Below, piece by piece: positions 46,163 through 57,393 of a DNA stretch of 64,000 nucleotides. The notes below the pieces were generated by a model. It was not told the origin of the DNA, ran no database searches, and worked only from the letters and a program-made list of their open reading frames with translations. How positions within the stretch are numbered: position 1 is the stretch's first letter; each line of letters starts with the position of its first letter. The stretch is from Sophora flavescens. Lineage: Eukaryota > Streptophyta > Magnoliopsida > Fabales > Fabaceae. The position numbers were made by a program, and so were the translations under genes. The DNA is taken from contig CM061068.1 in the NCBI GenBank assembly GCA_030762895.1, positions 75,665,228 to 75,729,227 of the forward strand, in the 5' to 3' direction.

Positions 46163-48992
46163 TGTCGCGACCAATCCGTCCGGAGCCGCGAAAAGAAGGG
46201 GTAAAAACAGAGGAGTCGCCACTAAAATATTTATTGTGAAAATATTTGAAATCACAATTATTTATATTTTAACTGGTCTTAATATAGGGAAAGATGGATG
46301 AGTACGGGAGTCGGTTTCTAGTATGGATGGTGTTATCACCCCACGTCGTCATTTTAAAAAACTGTACCTCAAGTTAATTGTGCAAAAACATTTTAATAAT
46401 ATTTTAAATATTTATATTACCCAAGAAATTATTTACAAGATAGTGTTATATTTTTATTTTTAAATTTTTTATATATTTTTATATATTTTTTTAAAAAAAT
46501 ATAATTTTTATTTTTTTATTGTTAAAAAAGGAAAAGTTTAATTTTTATTAATTATTTTAACATAAAAGGAGACACACAAAAAAGGAAAATTTAGTTTTGG
46601 CCCGACAAGATGATTTATCTTGCTCCTACGTATTCCCTAAAGCGATGGGAAACTCAAAGCCACGTAGTTCTCTTTAGAAAAGATTTGATTGGTTGGTTGA
46701 TTTTAATTTTTGATAAAGATCTTTATTTTTGATTTTTTGGTTTAAAAAGATTTTATTTCAGAATAAATTCACTTTTGCATGGAGTCCAAGATAGCAGTGC
46801 TATACGATAAACCCTTACAATTCATACGACACTTGAGGATGAAAAATCATACATCAACATCGTAGATTGTTGCGTGAACTAAAAATATTTTTATAAAAAT
46901 CAAATTAGGTGCAATTGATTAAAGGATAAATAAGAAAACATTTAATATTTTTTTAAAGGGGATTCACTCTTGCACCGGTTTAAAGATAGCAAAGCTATAC
47001 GATGAACCCTTACAATTCATACAACACTTGAGGATGAAAAAAATCATACATCAACGTTGCAGATTGTTGCGTGAATTCAAAGAAAATTTTAGAAGAAAAC
47101 TTTTATTTAAAAAAAAGGACCGAAAATTTTAAAAAGTACTATTTTTATCTTAGATTCCTTTTTTTGGATTTTTCTTTTATTTGAATTTTTTAGATTAAAC
47201 ATCTTTCTTCTCTAAAAAAGGGCTTGACCCAAATAAAAAGACTAATATGCTAGGCCAAAAGAAGCAAACCACTTTGGGCTTGAGGTCACTCATTGCAAGG
47301 CTGATACCATTAGGCCCTAATAATTTCAACAAGACATAAAAGGGGTAAAAAAAAAAACTGAAAGGAAACAACAAAGGCAACCCAAATCATAAACCTAGCC
47401 TTGTTACCAGAGAGAGATATGCAAGGAGCTAATGGCCACTGGTACTGTTCACGGCGGAGGCGAGCAGCACTGACGCCGGCGAGACAGATGGCGCGAACGG
47501 TGCTGGGCGGCGACTCGATCAACTCGCGGCAGGAGGGGATGCTTGGCTGATTCGCGGCGGAACGGATGGAGGAGTGTGGAGAGAGCAGATCCGGCGTGGT
47601 GGTTACGGGATAGCAGCGGACGATGAGCTGGAGGTGCGAGTTGTCGTCGATCCAGACCCGCGGCGAGCGACGGTGGGAGCAGCAGTGGACGACGTGCCGG
47701 AGCAGACCCGCGGCGGAGCAACCTCTCGTCCGGGTGAGTAGCGACCGGGATCTACTCTTTGAGGTGGTGGTTGCGCACCTGCGGTGTGGCGGCGCGAACC
47801 AGTCCAAAGAAGAAGGAGGAGCCGAGCTTGGAGGGAGGAAGAAGAAAAGAGAAAGGAGAAGAAAGAAAGAAAAAGAAAAAGAAAGAAGTGGGTTCCCTTG
47901 AAAGAGGAAGGAGATGTGAAGTTAAGAGGAAGAAAGCGTAAATCTTGTTCACTGATGAGAGGAAGAAGACGTGAAGGGAAGTGTAGAGAGAAGAAGATGA
48001 GTGTCTTCTCCTTTTTCTCTGTTTTCTTTTGTGTGTTTTTGTTTTGTGTTTCCTTTCTTTTCCAGCTGAAATCGAAAATAGAGAGGAAACAGGAATCCAA
48101 ATTTTTCGTGTATCCCCCCTTTCACTTGTGTTTCTGATTTGGTATTTATAGAGAGGTAGATGAACTCTGCCTCCTCCTTGGGACCAGATTAATGGAGTCC
48201 TCCTCCTTGGGACCAGATTGATGGAGTGTTGCAGTGATTCATCTTCCTCTAGTCCCCTTTCAATTTCTTTTTATGTGTCTATTTTTCTGATCTAGGCATA
48301 AACCCTTCCCTAAGCTCTGGAAAATTACCCAAAATGGTGTTTACTTGCTTGAGCCTTGTGCTGTGGTGGAGTGAACTAGTGGAGAAGAAAGATTTCAGAA
48401 GCAATTTGATTGATTTTTTTGATTTTATTTATTTTATTTATTTATGTATTTATTTATTTTATTATTTTTTTCAAAACTTTAATTAAAAGGCATCCGGACA
48501 AAATTAGGTGTTCACATAGTCCCCTTCAATTCCCATTTTTTGGTTCCTTTTCTCTTATCTAGACAAGAACCATTTTCCATGCGCTGAAAATCAACTAAAG
48601 ATGGAAACTGATGTTGAGCTTTGTGTGGAGATGTGTTTGACGGTAACATTATCTCCTTGAGAAACCCACATCTGAATTTTGCTTTCTTCTTATGTTAAAA
48701 AGTTGCTTTGAAGCATGTTGGTTAAAGGGAAAAACCATGGTAGAGGGGAAGTGACATATACTTCACGTGAGAAAGAGGATACTAGGCAGAAACATTTTCT
48801 CTTTATTTTTATTTTTATTAGTTTTTATTTAAATATCTTTTCACTTGGGCTTGGACTCAAAACAACTTGTAACAAAAACAAATTGGTCCAATAACATAAC
48901 CAATTTTTTAGAGAATTTTTATGCATTTTCTTTTTTTTATTTTCAAAATATTAATTAAAAAGAAAATACCCGGACAAAATTAGGTGTTCACA
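46163..48992 (-). repeat. 5' LTR of the Ogre element, with duplicated start
   Basis: The LTR starts (minus) at 48992 with TGTGAACACCTAATTTTGTC. The same start recurs at 48516. The 476 bp between them are therefore a diverged head-to-tail duplication of the LTR's first part, or a second LTR fragment. Inside are a TATA box (48143-48150), a purine-rich stretch and a CG-rich block (47440-47830) whose open frames are probably non-coding. A short pair of repeats with CTTACAATTCATAC and ACACTTGAGGATG lies at 46815-46845 and 47010-47040. Confidence 0.85.
48143..48150 (-). promoter_or_regulatory. TATA box in the Ogre LTR
   Basis: Minus-strand CTCTATAAATACC, placed inside the 5' LTR upstream of a purine/pyrimidine-biased transcribed part. 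It is the likely promoter of the element's genomic RNA. Confidence 0.6.
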
Positions 48993-50615
48993 ATTCTGAA
49001 TTAATGCTTGGGGATTAATGTTTATGTGTGAATGATATCAAGAAGGGGGTGTTTGAATAACAAAAAAAATAGTATAGTAGTATTCAATAATTTTGTGAGG
49101 TGTTTGAGTATCCATGAATATTCATGGATACCCACAAATATTAATTGATAGATTTATTTAAAATCCGCAAGATTGATACCCGCACTAATATAGGGCTGGG
49201 ACGAATATGAAATTCAACCAAGGCGGGTAATTTGGGGGGGACTACTACCCGTACCCACCCCGTCCCATTAACGTTATAAAATATAATGTTTCTGTGTGTG
49301 TGTGTGTGTGTATACACTTATACTGTTCAAAAAAAGTACTAAGATATGTATAATTGTAACTTTAGTGTATTTTACAAGTGTATTTTTATTAAATTATATA
49401 TAACATATAATTAATTTAAGTAAAGTTTTAAGAATATAAATTAAAATATAAAATATTTAAATTTAAAAATAAGATATGTATAATTATTTTAGATTTTAAA
49501 TTAAACAGTTAGAAACGAAAAATTTAGAATGACATGTGTTATTCTATAAATTAGAATAACCTATCATATTTTCACTCTTAAGAGAGTATATTCTAATTTA
49601 ATTTATAGGTCTAGATATATTTTTACAGAAATATTTATCTTGAAAAAGAAAAGAATTAAATTTTTTGATCAAGTTGCTTGTTAAAGAAAAGAATTAAATG
49701 GAATCAAGCTAATGATCAACAAATTTAGTAGTAATTGGCTATTAATTAGTAAATCATTAAAAAACTTTAGAAAAAAAACTAAATTAAATTAAATTAAATT
49801 AAATAAACAATATGCAGTTTTAAAAACAATTAATTAGTATATTTAAAATATATTAAAAATTTTGAAAAATTTATGTGATGTAGTCATGTAGATGACTTCA
49901 TGACTGTGTGATTCATTGAGGAGGGTAGAGATTATGAACAACGACTCACCTTCAATAATGAGTTGTATGTGTCAAAGTGTGTATGAAAAAAAAAACTTTG
50001 TTGAGAGAAACCAAATTCATTTTAGTTATTTCTAGGCCTCAAACGGGATTAGTATTTGTCTATCTATCATTAATGTAAGTGTTCAAAATTCATTAAAACA
50101 CCTAATAATTAGAACCAAATCCGTGTTTGAGTAATCGTGAACCTTAATCACCATGGTCATGATAATATTGAATACATCTTTCCGTAAATATCACTGAAAA
50201 AATTAGATCATTTTCAAGCACAAAAATTGTAGATTGGTTGCTTTTCCCTTGGCTAGTATTTGATATCATTTAATGTTTTCGAGAATGTGGACATGGGAAT
50301 AAAATTTTACATGTTTGATATGCGTTTTAGAAAAATATTCTCGGACATAAAAGATGTTCGAGAATAAAATTAGTAAATGAAAGTGAAAAACTCTATTCTC
50401 ATGTGTGAATATGGAAAAGATATATTCCTGGAATGATATTCCCAAAAATATAATTTACATAACAATAAAACATTTCATGAATCAAACATCACTTGTATCA
50501 ACAGGAGGCGTTGATTGTTATTACCTAGGGTAAGAGAATGGGACCACGTCTATAATTTCTCATAACTAATTGGGAGCAATGTGAGCAATGTGTTTAAAAT
50601 ATGAGTTTAATTAGT
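48993..50615. other. Non-coding AT-rich spacer
   Basis: A (GT)n run lies at about 49293-49312. TACCCGCACTAATATAGGG and ACCCGTACCCACCCCG near 49170-49262 recall hAT-like ends and may pair with 42711, but this is weak. Otherwise nothing is recognised. Confidence 0.4.
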
Positions 50616-50623
50616 ATGTATTG

Positions 50624-51796
50624 TAGGGGCGATCAAAAACCCGCGACCCGTCCGAAACCGACCAACCCGTTCTAAAATTTGGTAAAGCGGTCGGGTTCAA
50701 ACGGATATAGGTTCAGGCGGATGAAAAAAATGGTTAAGAATGGATAGGAACGGGTGGGTTCGGTTTCGCATAATTCCATCCATCGGTAACCGAACCTGGC
50801 CGAATAACATAGAAGTCCAATTAAAATTTACATAAGACTCCCTTAGGCCCAATTAAAATTTACACCAGAATTATTTAGAAAAATTTTTTGCACAAGATTC
50901 CATCTTTCTTTGTTCCCAAGTAGGCCAAATCCGTGAGTCCTCACTCCTTCACTTTTTCTTCTTCTTCGCCATTCCCAACTTGGTAGCTTCGACCATCATT
51001 AATCATCATTGTTCGTTGTTCGTTCGACTGTGACCATCATCAATCATTTGCTCGAGGTTCGTTCGACTTAACTGCTCAGATCTTGTCTTGTCGTTGTCAT
51101 TTCCTCCTCTCTGCAAGCTGCGAGCCCGCCACCACCACCCTTTCGGTCTTTCCTCTCTTCCGGGACCACCACCCTTTCCTTTCTCTCTTCCAGATCTCGT
51201 CCCACCCTTTCACTCTTATCCTCTCTTCCGTGACCACCACCTTTCGTCCTTTCCTCTCTACTAGCTGCGACGGCGCGAGCGCGACTAGCCAGTTCCAGAT
51301 CTCGTCTCGATCCTGCTGCTGGAAGCCTCTGTCGGAGACAAGAATCGTCCGACGCATGCCTCCACAGGTCCACCGCTTCCAAGCCACGACCACCGTTGCG
51401 CCTCCACCATGGGATCGTACCAGCCCCTGTGCCACAAGAATGCCTATAGCCACGCCGGCCACCGCGAGCAAGGTTCCAGATCTAGCTCTCTACTTTGTTC
51501 AATTTTTCTCTGATCTTGTGGACTGTGTGGAAGCTTCCAGATCTCCCTCTTCTGTTTTTTTTTTGGTACTTATTTGGGCTGAAAGCCTTAAATTTTAATT
51601 AGGCTTGTTGGACTTTTTTTTTTCCCGAAATAAAATAAAATAATTTAAGAATCCCGAATCCGTTCAAACTGCTCGAACCAAACCGGCACCCGACCAACAC
51701 GATGTATAGATGGGCGGAAGCGGATTTCATTTTTATTACATCGAATCCGCCCGAACCCGACAAACCCCACCCAAACCCTCCCGATGCTCACCGCTA
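50624..51796. mobile_element. Non-autonomous hAT element (1173 bp)
   Basis: The left end is TAGGGGCGATC and the complement of the right end is TAGCGGTGAGC. Both are followed by CGGGT/CCGAAC-rich subterminal sequence. The octamer ATGTATTG is a perfect target duplication (50616-50623 and 51797-51804), diagnostic for hAT. The interior (50940-51500) is GC- and CT-rich with overlapping frames of 104-171 codons. None resembles a transposase, so the element depends on another copy. Confidence 0.88.
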
Positions 51797-51804
51797 ATGT
51801 ATTG

Positions 51805-51950
51805 TCATTATAAAGTTGTTTACACTGTCAACCAATTAAAAATTATGGTATGGATGACTTTTAAATGTATTTAGAATAAGAGCCAAACGTTTTTAATGAT
51901 ATGTCGATTATATAAAAAATATTTACATAATTCCAATTAATTACTTGCAA
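51805..51950. repeat. Left copy of a CACTGTCAACCAAT repeat
   Basis: Sequence around 51815-51925 (TTACACTGTCAACCAATTAAAAATTATGG in parts, then AATAAGAGCCAAACGTTTTTAATGA) recurs right of the TRIM fragment at 52165-52265. This suggests a MITE into which the TRIM jumped, or a flanking duplication. Confidence 0.5.
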
Positions 51951-52161
51951 TCTCACGCCCATAATTGGACACCTGGAGCGTGAAGTTTACAGGACTGGAC
52001 ATCTGTGGGTGGTCCAATGGATCTAGGATAGGCTATGATACCATCTTAGAATTTGGGTTTGGGCCTAACTCAACCCCAAAAGCTAGTTTGTAAGGTGAGG
52101 GTTGCCCTTTACTCATAAGCACTCTTCAGTCCATATCACTATCCAATGTGGGACTCCAACA
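51951..52161 (-). mobile_element. Truncated TRIM, same family as 39636-40054
   Basis: One LTR (52044-52161, ending GTGGGACTCCAACA) with an adjacent primer-site remnant (GGCTATGATACCAT) and part of the internal region (CTGGACATCTGTGGGTGG). The second LTR is missing. Confidence 0.8.
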
Positions 52162-52425
52162 GTGTAAGGTTTTTTCTCACTGTCAACCAATAAAAAATAT
52201 GGTACATATGAATTTTAAGTTAATTAAGATAAGAGTCAAAGATTTTTAATGAGATATCAATTTATGATTGATTGATAGTGAAAAAAATTATACCATGCAC
52301 ATTAATTAAATCCTTAAAATATTAGCCATTTCATTTCAAACTCTCAAAGCATCTGAACTACCAAATTTTGTCAGCATTCAAATGCTCATTTCAACGCGTA
52401 TATATAATTTTGTCAGTGTTTTGCT
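52162..52425. repeat. Right copy of the CACTGTCAACCAAT repeat and spacer
   Basis: CTCACTGTCAACCAAT.AAAAAATATGGTA matches the left copy, followed by unique AT-rich DNA. Confidence 0.5.
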
Positions 52426-52435
52426 TCAGTTTCAG

Positions 52436-53764
52436 GGGTAATTCTAGGGTGAGCAAGGTTCTCAAATTGCTCACCGTGAGCAATCACAAATAACCATTGA
52501 TTAAATGATGTTATAGGATATTATCATGCACCCTTCCACACTATATTCATTTTTCTTCATTCTCCCCTGCTCTCAAGTCCGACTCTCCCTATCTGATGCT
52601 TCCCTCACTGTCCCTCCCTCCATAGCCCTGCCACCCCTAACGGCGGCGCCACCACCACGAACTCTCCTCCGACCCCGACCGCCACCGCCACCACCCATCT
52701 CTCCCCCGACCCTAACCCCCACCCCCTCCACTCATCTCTCCCCCGACCTCCATCCCACCACCTCGGCCTCCCCTCCCATTCCCCCCACTATCACCTCCTC
52801 ACCTCATGGAGTCCGGCGGCCCTATCTTCGACCGCGGCAACGAGGGGTTCTCGACACCGCCCCCCAGCTCCCCCCACCGCTGTGTCGTCTCTGAGCTCTG
52901 GTCAGCATTGTCATCGCGCCGCTCAGCTACGATCCGGCCATGCCGTCGTTGCCTCGCGACGCATACTGTTAATCTCCTTCAGGCACCGCTGCTTCCCTGG
53001 GTCTCGCGAGATTCTTCCTATCTTGTTGAGTTTTCTGTGTTTCGTGATAATCTAACGGTCAATTTTCAGTTCAACTTTGCTCTTTTGATGTGGGTTTCTG
53101 CTATTCTTAGAGATCACGCGTTTAATTTAGAGTTACTTTTCTTTCTATAGTCTTCTGCAAAAGAAAATTCTTTCATTTTTATGAATTTGTTATCAAAGTA
53201 CATCGCACTCTCGGTTGTATCTCATCTTGTTTTGCTTTGATCGACTTGGAGACGCTATCAAGGAACTTTTATGCTTAAAAGAGGAAAAATCTTTCATGGT
53301 CCTTGTCAATGGTTGCTGATTCCCTTTCTTTTTTGTGTTGTCTCTGCTTGCTTCTTTCGTTGTTGGACTTAGAAATCTTCTAATACCAGTGTTTGTCCTC
53401 TGTTTTTATTTTTACATTTTTCCTAACACCTGATGATGAAACAAAAGAACCACAAAATAGATTTGCGGCCATGAAAAAATAAATAGAACTTGCCGCCACC
53501 GTATGTCAACACAGAATAGAACCCGTGATAATAAAACAGAACCACCCGTTTTCTTTGGCCAGCCCGCGGCGGTGCTTTCATGGTGGTTTCAGAATCCGAT
53601 GAGGGGAAGAAACTAGGAACAGAGGAGATAGACGTTGAGAGATGAAGGAAAATAATTTAGTATGGCGAGTACATGATAGTATCTGTGCAAACTTCTCATC
53701 TAATGGTCAATATCAAGTCGCGCACGTGAGCGACATCTCCACATTGCTCACACTAGAAGGAGCC
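52436..53764. mobile_element. Mutator-like element with GC-rich cargo (Pack-MULE candidate)
   Basis: The left end GGGTAATTCTAGGGTGAGCA pairs imperfectly with the complement of the right end, GGCTCCTTCTAGTGTGAGCA. TCAGTTTCAG flanks both sides (52426-52435, 53765-53774), a 9-10 bp duplication typical of Mutator-type insertion. The interior is strikingly GC-rich from about 52560 to 53000, then AT-rich, the asymmetric pattern of captured 5' gene ends. No transposase is present. Confidence 0.75.
52526..53150 (+). pseudogene. GC-rich open frames inside the Mutator-like element
   Basis: Two overlapping plus frames: a 122-codon Pro-rich one (52526-52894) and a 114-codon one starting MESGGPIFDRGNEGFSTPPP at 52806. 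The second has mixed composition and could be the first exon of a captured host gene; the AT-rich DNA after it would be an intron. I recognise no family, so the function is unknown. Confidence 0.3.
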
Positions 53765-53774
53765 TCAGTTTCAG

Positions 53775-56132
53775 TAGTTATGTTGAGTGAGTACGTTTGT
53801 TTCAAAGCTTTTTAACCAAAAATTGAAGATTTCAAAGTGCATTAGTACTTAAGTATTATTGTAATTTTTTTTATAAACAAAGTATATATTCGATAGACAC
53901 TACTAGAAATCTTATAATGCGAATTTTTATACTAATTTTGTTCAAAAAATTGTAGGAATCAGGTTTCATCCTGATTTTTCTACCGATTTTATCTCAGGTA
54001 ATACATTCGTAAGTAATATTTTCCTGTCAATTTTAAAATTCGTAGGAAATTTCTTACGGATTTTATTATGAAAAATTTAAATCCATAATAAATATCAAAA
54101 TTTTCTACAAAATTTTTAACGAATTTAAATTTATAGGAAGAAAACCTTATTTTTAAAAAAATTGTAGCAAAATTCATAGGAAATTTGTGCGGAAACAATG
54201 CGCAGGAAAATTTGCAAGTCAGCCACCCAAGTTATTTAGAAAAGCACCCACACATTCCAATAGCACGGTGCAATAGGAATCCAATCGTAGGAGAAGTATT
54301 TCATGATACGGATTGCTCCAGCATTACCCATGATTTGTTTTGCTCCCAAGGATAGATTAAACTATGTGAAGGTGGTTCGTACAGTGAGATTTGACAAGAT
54401 TGCGAAATTAAGCTGCATTCAAGACTTGTATCGTTCTGTAGCATATATCCCACTAAATTTAAAATCATAGTCATATATGGTGGCAAACCTATGGGGGAAA
54501 AAATCAAACAAAAAATAGGAGGAAGGTGTGTAGTCTCTATCACACACACACATATATATGTTTCCCCTTCAAATTGTTACTTTATCATTGAAATAATAGC
54601 ATATGCTACACTAAGTAAGTGAGTTGTTACCTGTCATAGTTTAGCAATGGAACAAATGAACATGTATAGCCAAGTGCGTCCCTTAAATTATCGTGTGAAT
54701 TATATTGCTATTTATTACAATTGCTCCTGCACTTTGAAAACGAGGTCCAGTGCATGAGGCATCCATTCAAAGAAAGTAGACAGTTTCCAGTAACAATGTG
54801 TTATTACTTTTTTTTTTTTTTTCATTTCCTTTTCACTTTTTCTTCATGTGGAATCTTCAGTCTTTTATTCTCGTGATAATTGTACATGTTTGGTTTATAG
54901 TTTGTAGCCCCCAAACTATGGTTTGGTGGGTGCAAACTGAGTTTTATTTTACCTCATATATGTTTGATGAATTGAGTTATCTTTTTTTAAAAAAAAAAAA
55001 GGCAAAAGATTAAATTACATGAAGTATAAGGGGGTGCTCACAACCCATATACGAAAAAGTGAAATATGTCTCTAAATATAAATACAACATACAAAGAGAT
55101 AACAGTAGCTAGCCCACTAACATTCAATACACTTTCCTTGATCAATAAACCAGTCAGAGAAAAAACTCAAGACACCCTGTGATCTAGCTAAAAACTCCAC
55201 GAACAAGCTTTAATTTAGTCTAGCTAGCAAGTAAAATTTACCTGTAAGGCTGTAACAAAATTTGGTCTCAAAACTATGGTACGAAGAAGTAGAAGATTTT
55301 TGCTTTTCCATTCATCTAAACTGAGACTACGTTTGGATAAACATTTGATAAACGTGATTTTGAATGAAATTGATTTTGTAAAATTGATTTGGTTACAATT
55401 TAGTTTGAATTGAAGTGATCTATGTTTGGATTTTTTTTATTATGAAAGCAATTTTGATACAAAACTTAATGTAAATTTTTCAATCCAAAACAAAAACTAC
55501 TTTCTGTAGCTTATAGTCAAAATCACTTCTGAAAACAATCAATTTTGTTTGACAATAACCAAACATCTCATTTTTACATACAAAAATCAAATTTGACTAG
55601 GACAAAATAAATCATGCAACATTTCATCGTACAACCAAACACACAGTCACTTTTACTAACTAAAAGCAAAACATGCTAAATATAATATGAAAATGCTAAT
55701 CTAGAATAAAAAAAAATTCGTATTTGGATTATGTTCTTGCCTAAAAGTGTTTAGCAAAAGCATCGAGAAATGAAATCACTTCACAAGAAATTTGATTTTG
55801 AATTTATATGATTCTATGGTAAATGTTGTGCTAGTAAATATATAGATTGTGACAACAACTAATAAAGTAACGAGTAGATATTATTTCCTATAAAAATTGT
55901 ATAATTATCAAAGGTCTGTTTGCTTTATTTCAAGTTTTATATTTTTATTTTATCTTTTCATTTCTTATTTTCAGAAATAATTATCAAAATGTCATTCTAA
56001 TTTTATTATGTTTTTTGTTTTAAAAAATTTGTAAAGAAAATAGAATGAAAACAATGTGACGTTTTTAAAATTATTAATTAAAACAATATATAAAAACAGA
56101 AAATTGAAAATAAAACAAACAACCCCCTAAAC
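53775..56132. other. Non-coding, with a possible CACTA-like end
   Basis: At 53898 CACTACTAGAAATC resembles a CACTA terminus and is followed by repeats of GAATTTTTA and CGTAGGAAATTT up to about 54210, but no second end is seen. From 55330 to 55640 TTTGGATAAACATTTG and CCAAACATCTCATTTTTAC form a loose fold-back. The rest is AT-rich with short frames only. Confidence 0.35.
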
Positions 56133-56510
56133 TTTTTTTTTTTTTTTTGTGGTGGAATACATGAAAGGGAACCAAAGGGGAAAAAACAAACTAAGCAGAT
56201 AAAATACCAAGCTCATCCTTCAAAAAGAAGGGACCCATATCAGGAGGAGGATCATCCCATTGCTGCCATCATGTGCAAGATTTGGCCCCTAGCTTTGCCA
56301 AAAAATCAACACAACAATTAATTTGCTTCTCTGAACACATGGCAGATAGAAACCGTCCACTGTCTCTGACAAAGCTCGATGACTCGGCTGATGAGGCTAG
56401 TATGAGCATGAAACTGAGAAGGCTCTCTAGCTTGAAGCAAGTTGACCACCTCAAGAGAATTTGATTCACACTGAACCTTTCAGAACCCCAAACTCCAGGC
56501 AAAGTGGTTA
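56133..56510 (-). pseudogene. 5'-truncated LINE 3' end with poly-A tail
   Basis: On the minus strand a frame reads CESNSLEVVNLLQA, and another gives FREANYCVDFLAKLGAKSC before a stop. This is the C-terminus of the LINE RNase H domain. About 120 bp of 3' untranslated sequence then leads into a run of 16 A (T at 56133-56148). At least one frameshift is present. The run of A and the 5' truncation are the hallmarks of target-primed reverse transcription. Confidence 0.8.
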
Positions 56511-57036
56511 ATCTTAAATTAATTATTTAAATTCCAATATGTTGGTACTTAGAACATGTTAAACTAAACCAATATCATTCTCATGGTTACAAAATTAGTT
56601 AACTCTCGAGGATCAAGCCTATTTGCAAGTTTCACAGCATGTTTGGTCTCACGTTCAAAAAGTGAGAGAATCACGTTTGTAAAACAAAAGCTACTACGAG
56701 AAGTTTTTGTGACCGCACATCAGAGAGGGTAAAAAACATGGTTATGAACATATGCTTAATTTTCAAGTTCAATTCCAAAATTATCAAGTATTAGACTTCA
56801 GCTCTTAATCCTTCACCTAATACCTAAGATCATGCGAGTATGGCTGGCAATATACCCTAAACATTAAGAACAGTAGGATAGAAATAAAACTTTATGCACT
56901 TAATTCATCGGCAAAGAGAAAAATCAAATGTTCAACATATTAAGGTACATTTGTTTTAGATTTTGATAGAATTGATTTTTAAAAAATTGATTATGAAAGA
57001 ATTGATTTAAAAATAATGGTTTATGTTTGGTAATGA
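56511..57036. other. Non-coding, host of the next MITE
   Basis: ATTTGTTTTAGATTTTGATAGAATTGATTTT before and GGTTTTGTTTGGATGATAAAG after the following element look like the two arms of an older MITE that it split. Confidence 0.4.
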
Positions 57037-57045
57037 TATTTTAAA

Positions 57046-57384
57046 GGCAAAATAGGTAAATTGGTCCTATACATTTTCTTAACTTCTCACATTGGTCCTA
57101 TAAGTTTTATTTTTGTTCAAATTGGTCCTACACGTTACGTTCTATTTCCACGTTAGTCCTTTTCGACAACTTTGACCGAACGTCGTCAGTTTTGACCTGA
57201 CGTAGCTATCAAGTTAGTCTGATACATGGTTTTTGATCTGACGACATTAAGTCAAAATTGACGGAAATGACTAACGTGGAAATGAAACGTAACGTATAAG
57301 ACCAATTTGAAGGAAAAAAATAAAACTTATAGGACAATGTGAAAAATAAATAAAAACGTATAGGACCAATTTACCTATTTTGCC
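57046..57384. mobile_element. Mutator-like MITE (339 bp), intact ends
   Basis: GGCAAAATAGGTAAATTGGT at the left is perfectly mirrored at the right end. The arms continue to pair through GGTCCTATA and CACGTTACGTT. The 9-bp duplication TATTTTAAA is perfect (57037-57045, 57385-57393). Near-perfect termini indicate a young copy. Confidence 0.92.
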
Positions 57385-57393
57385 TATTTTAAA

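Larger units (their letters stand above)
43513..48992 (-). mobile_element. Ogre-type Ty3/gypsy element, minus orientation, with assembly gap
   Basis: The left border TGTCGCGACC is the complement of an Ogre LTR end, and the right border ends GGTGTTCACA. Between them, right to left, lie a 5' LTR, a primer site, a leader, an ORF1-like gene, a run of 500 N and part of the 3' LTR. The flanks TTTCT (43508-43512) and ATTCT (48993-48997) differ at one base. The gap has swallowed the gag-pol region and most of the 3' LTR, so the true element is surely longer than shown. Confidence 0.85.

Noticed and set aside
42711..49290. A hAT-like element with ends at 42711 and about 49262, holding the MITE and the Ogre element
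   Set aside because: Both places have TACCCGCACCC/ACCCGTACCC-type sequence, but the termini do not match well and no 8-bp duplication was found.
53898..54210. A CACTA element starting CACTACTAGAAAT
   Set aside because: Only one end is visible and no 3-bp duplication can be tested; noted but not called.
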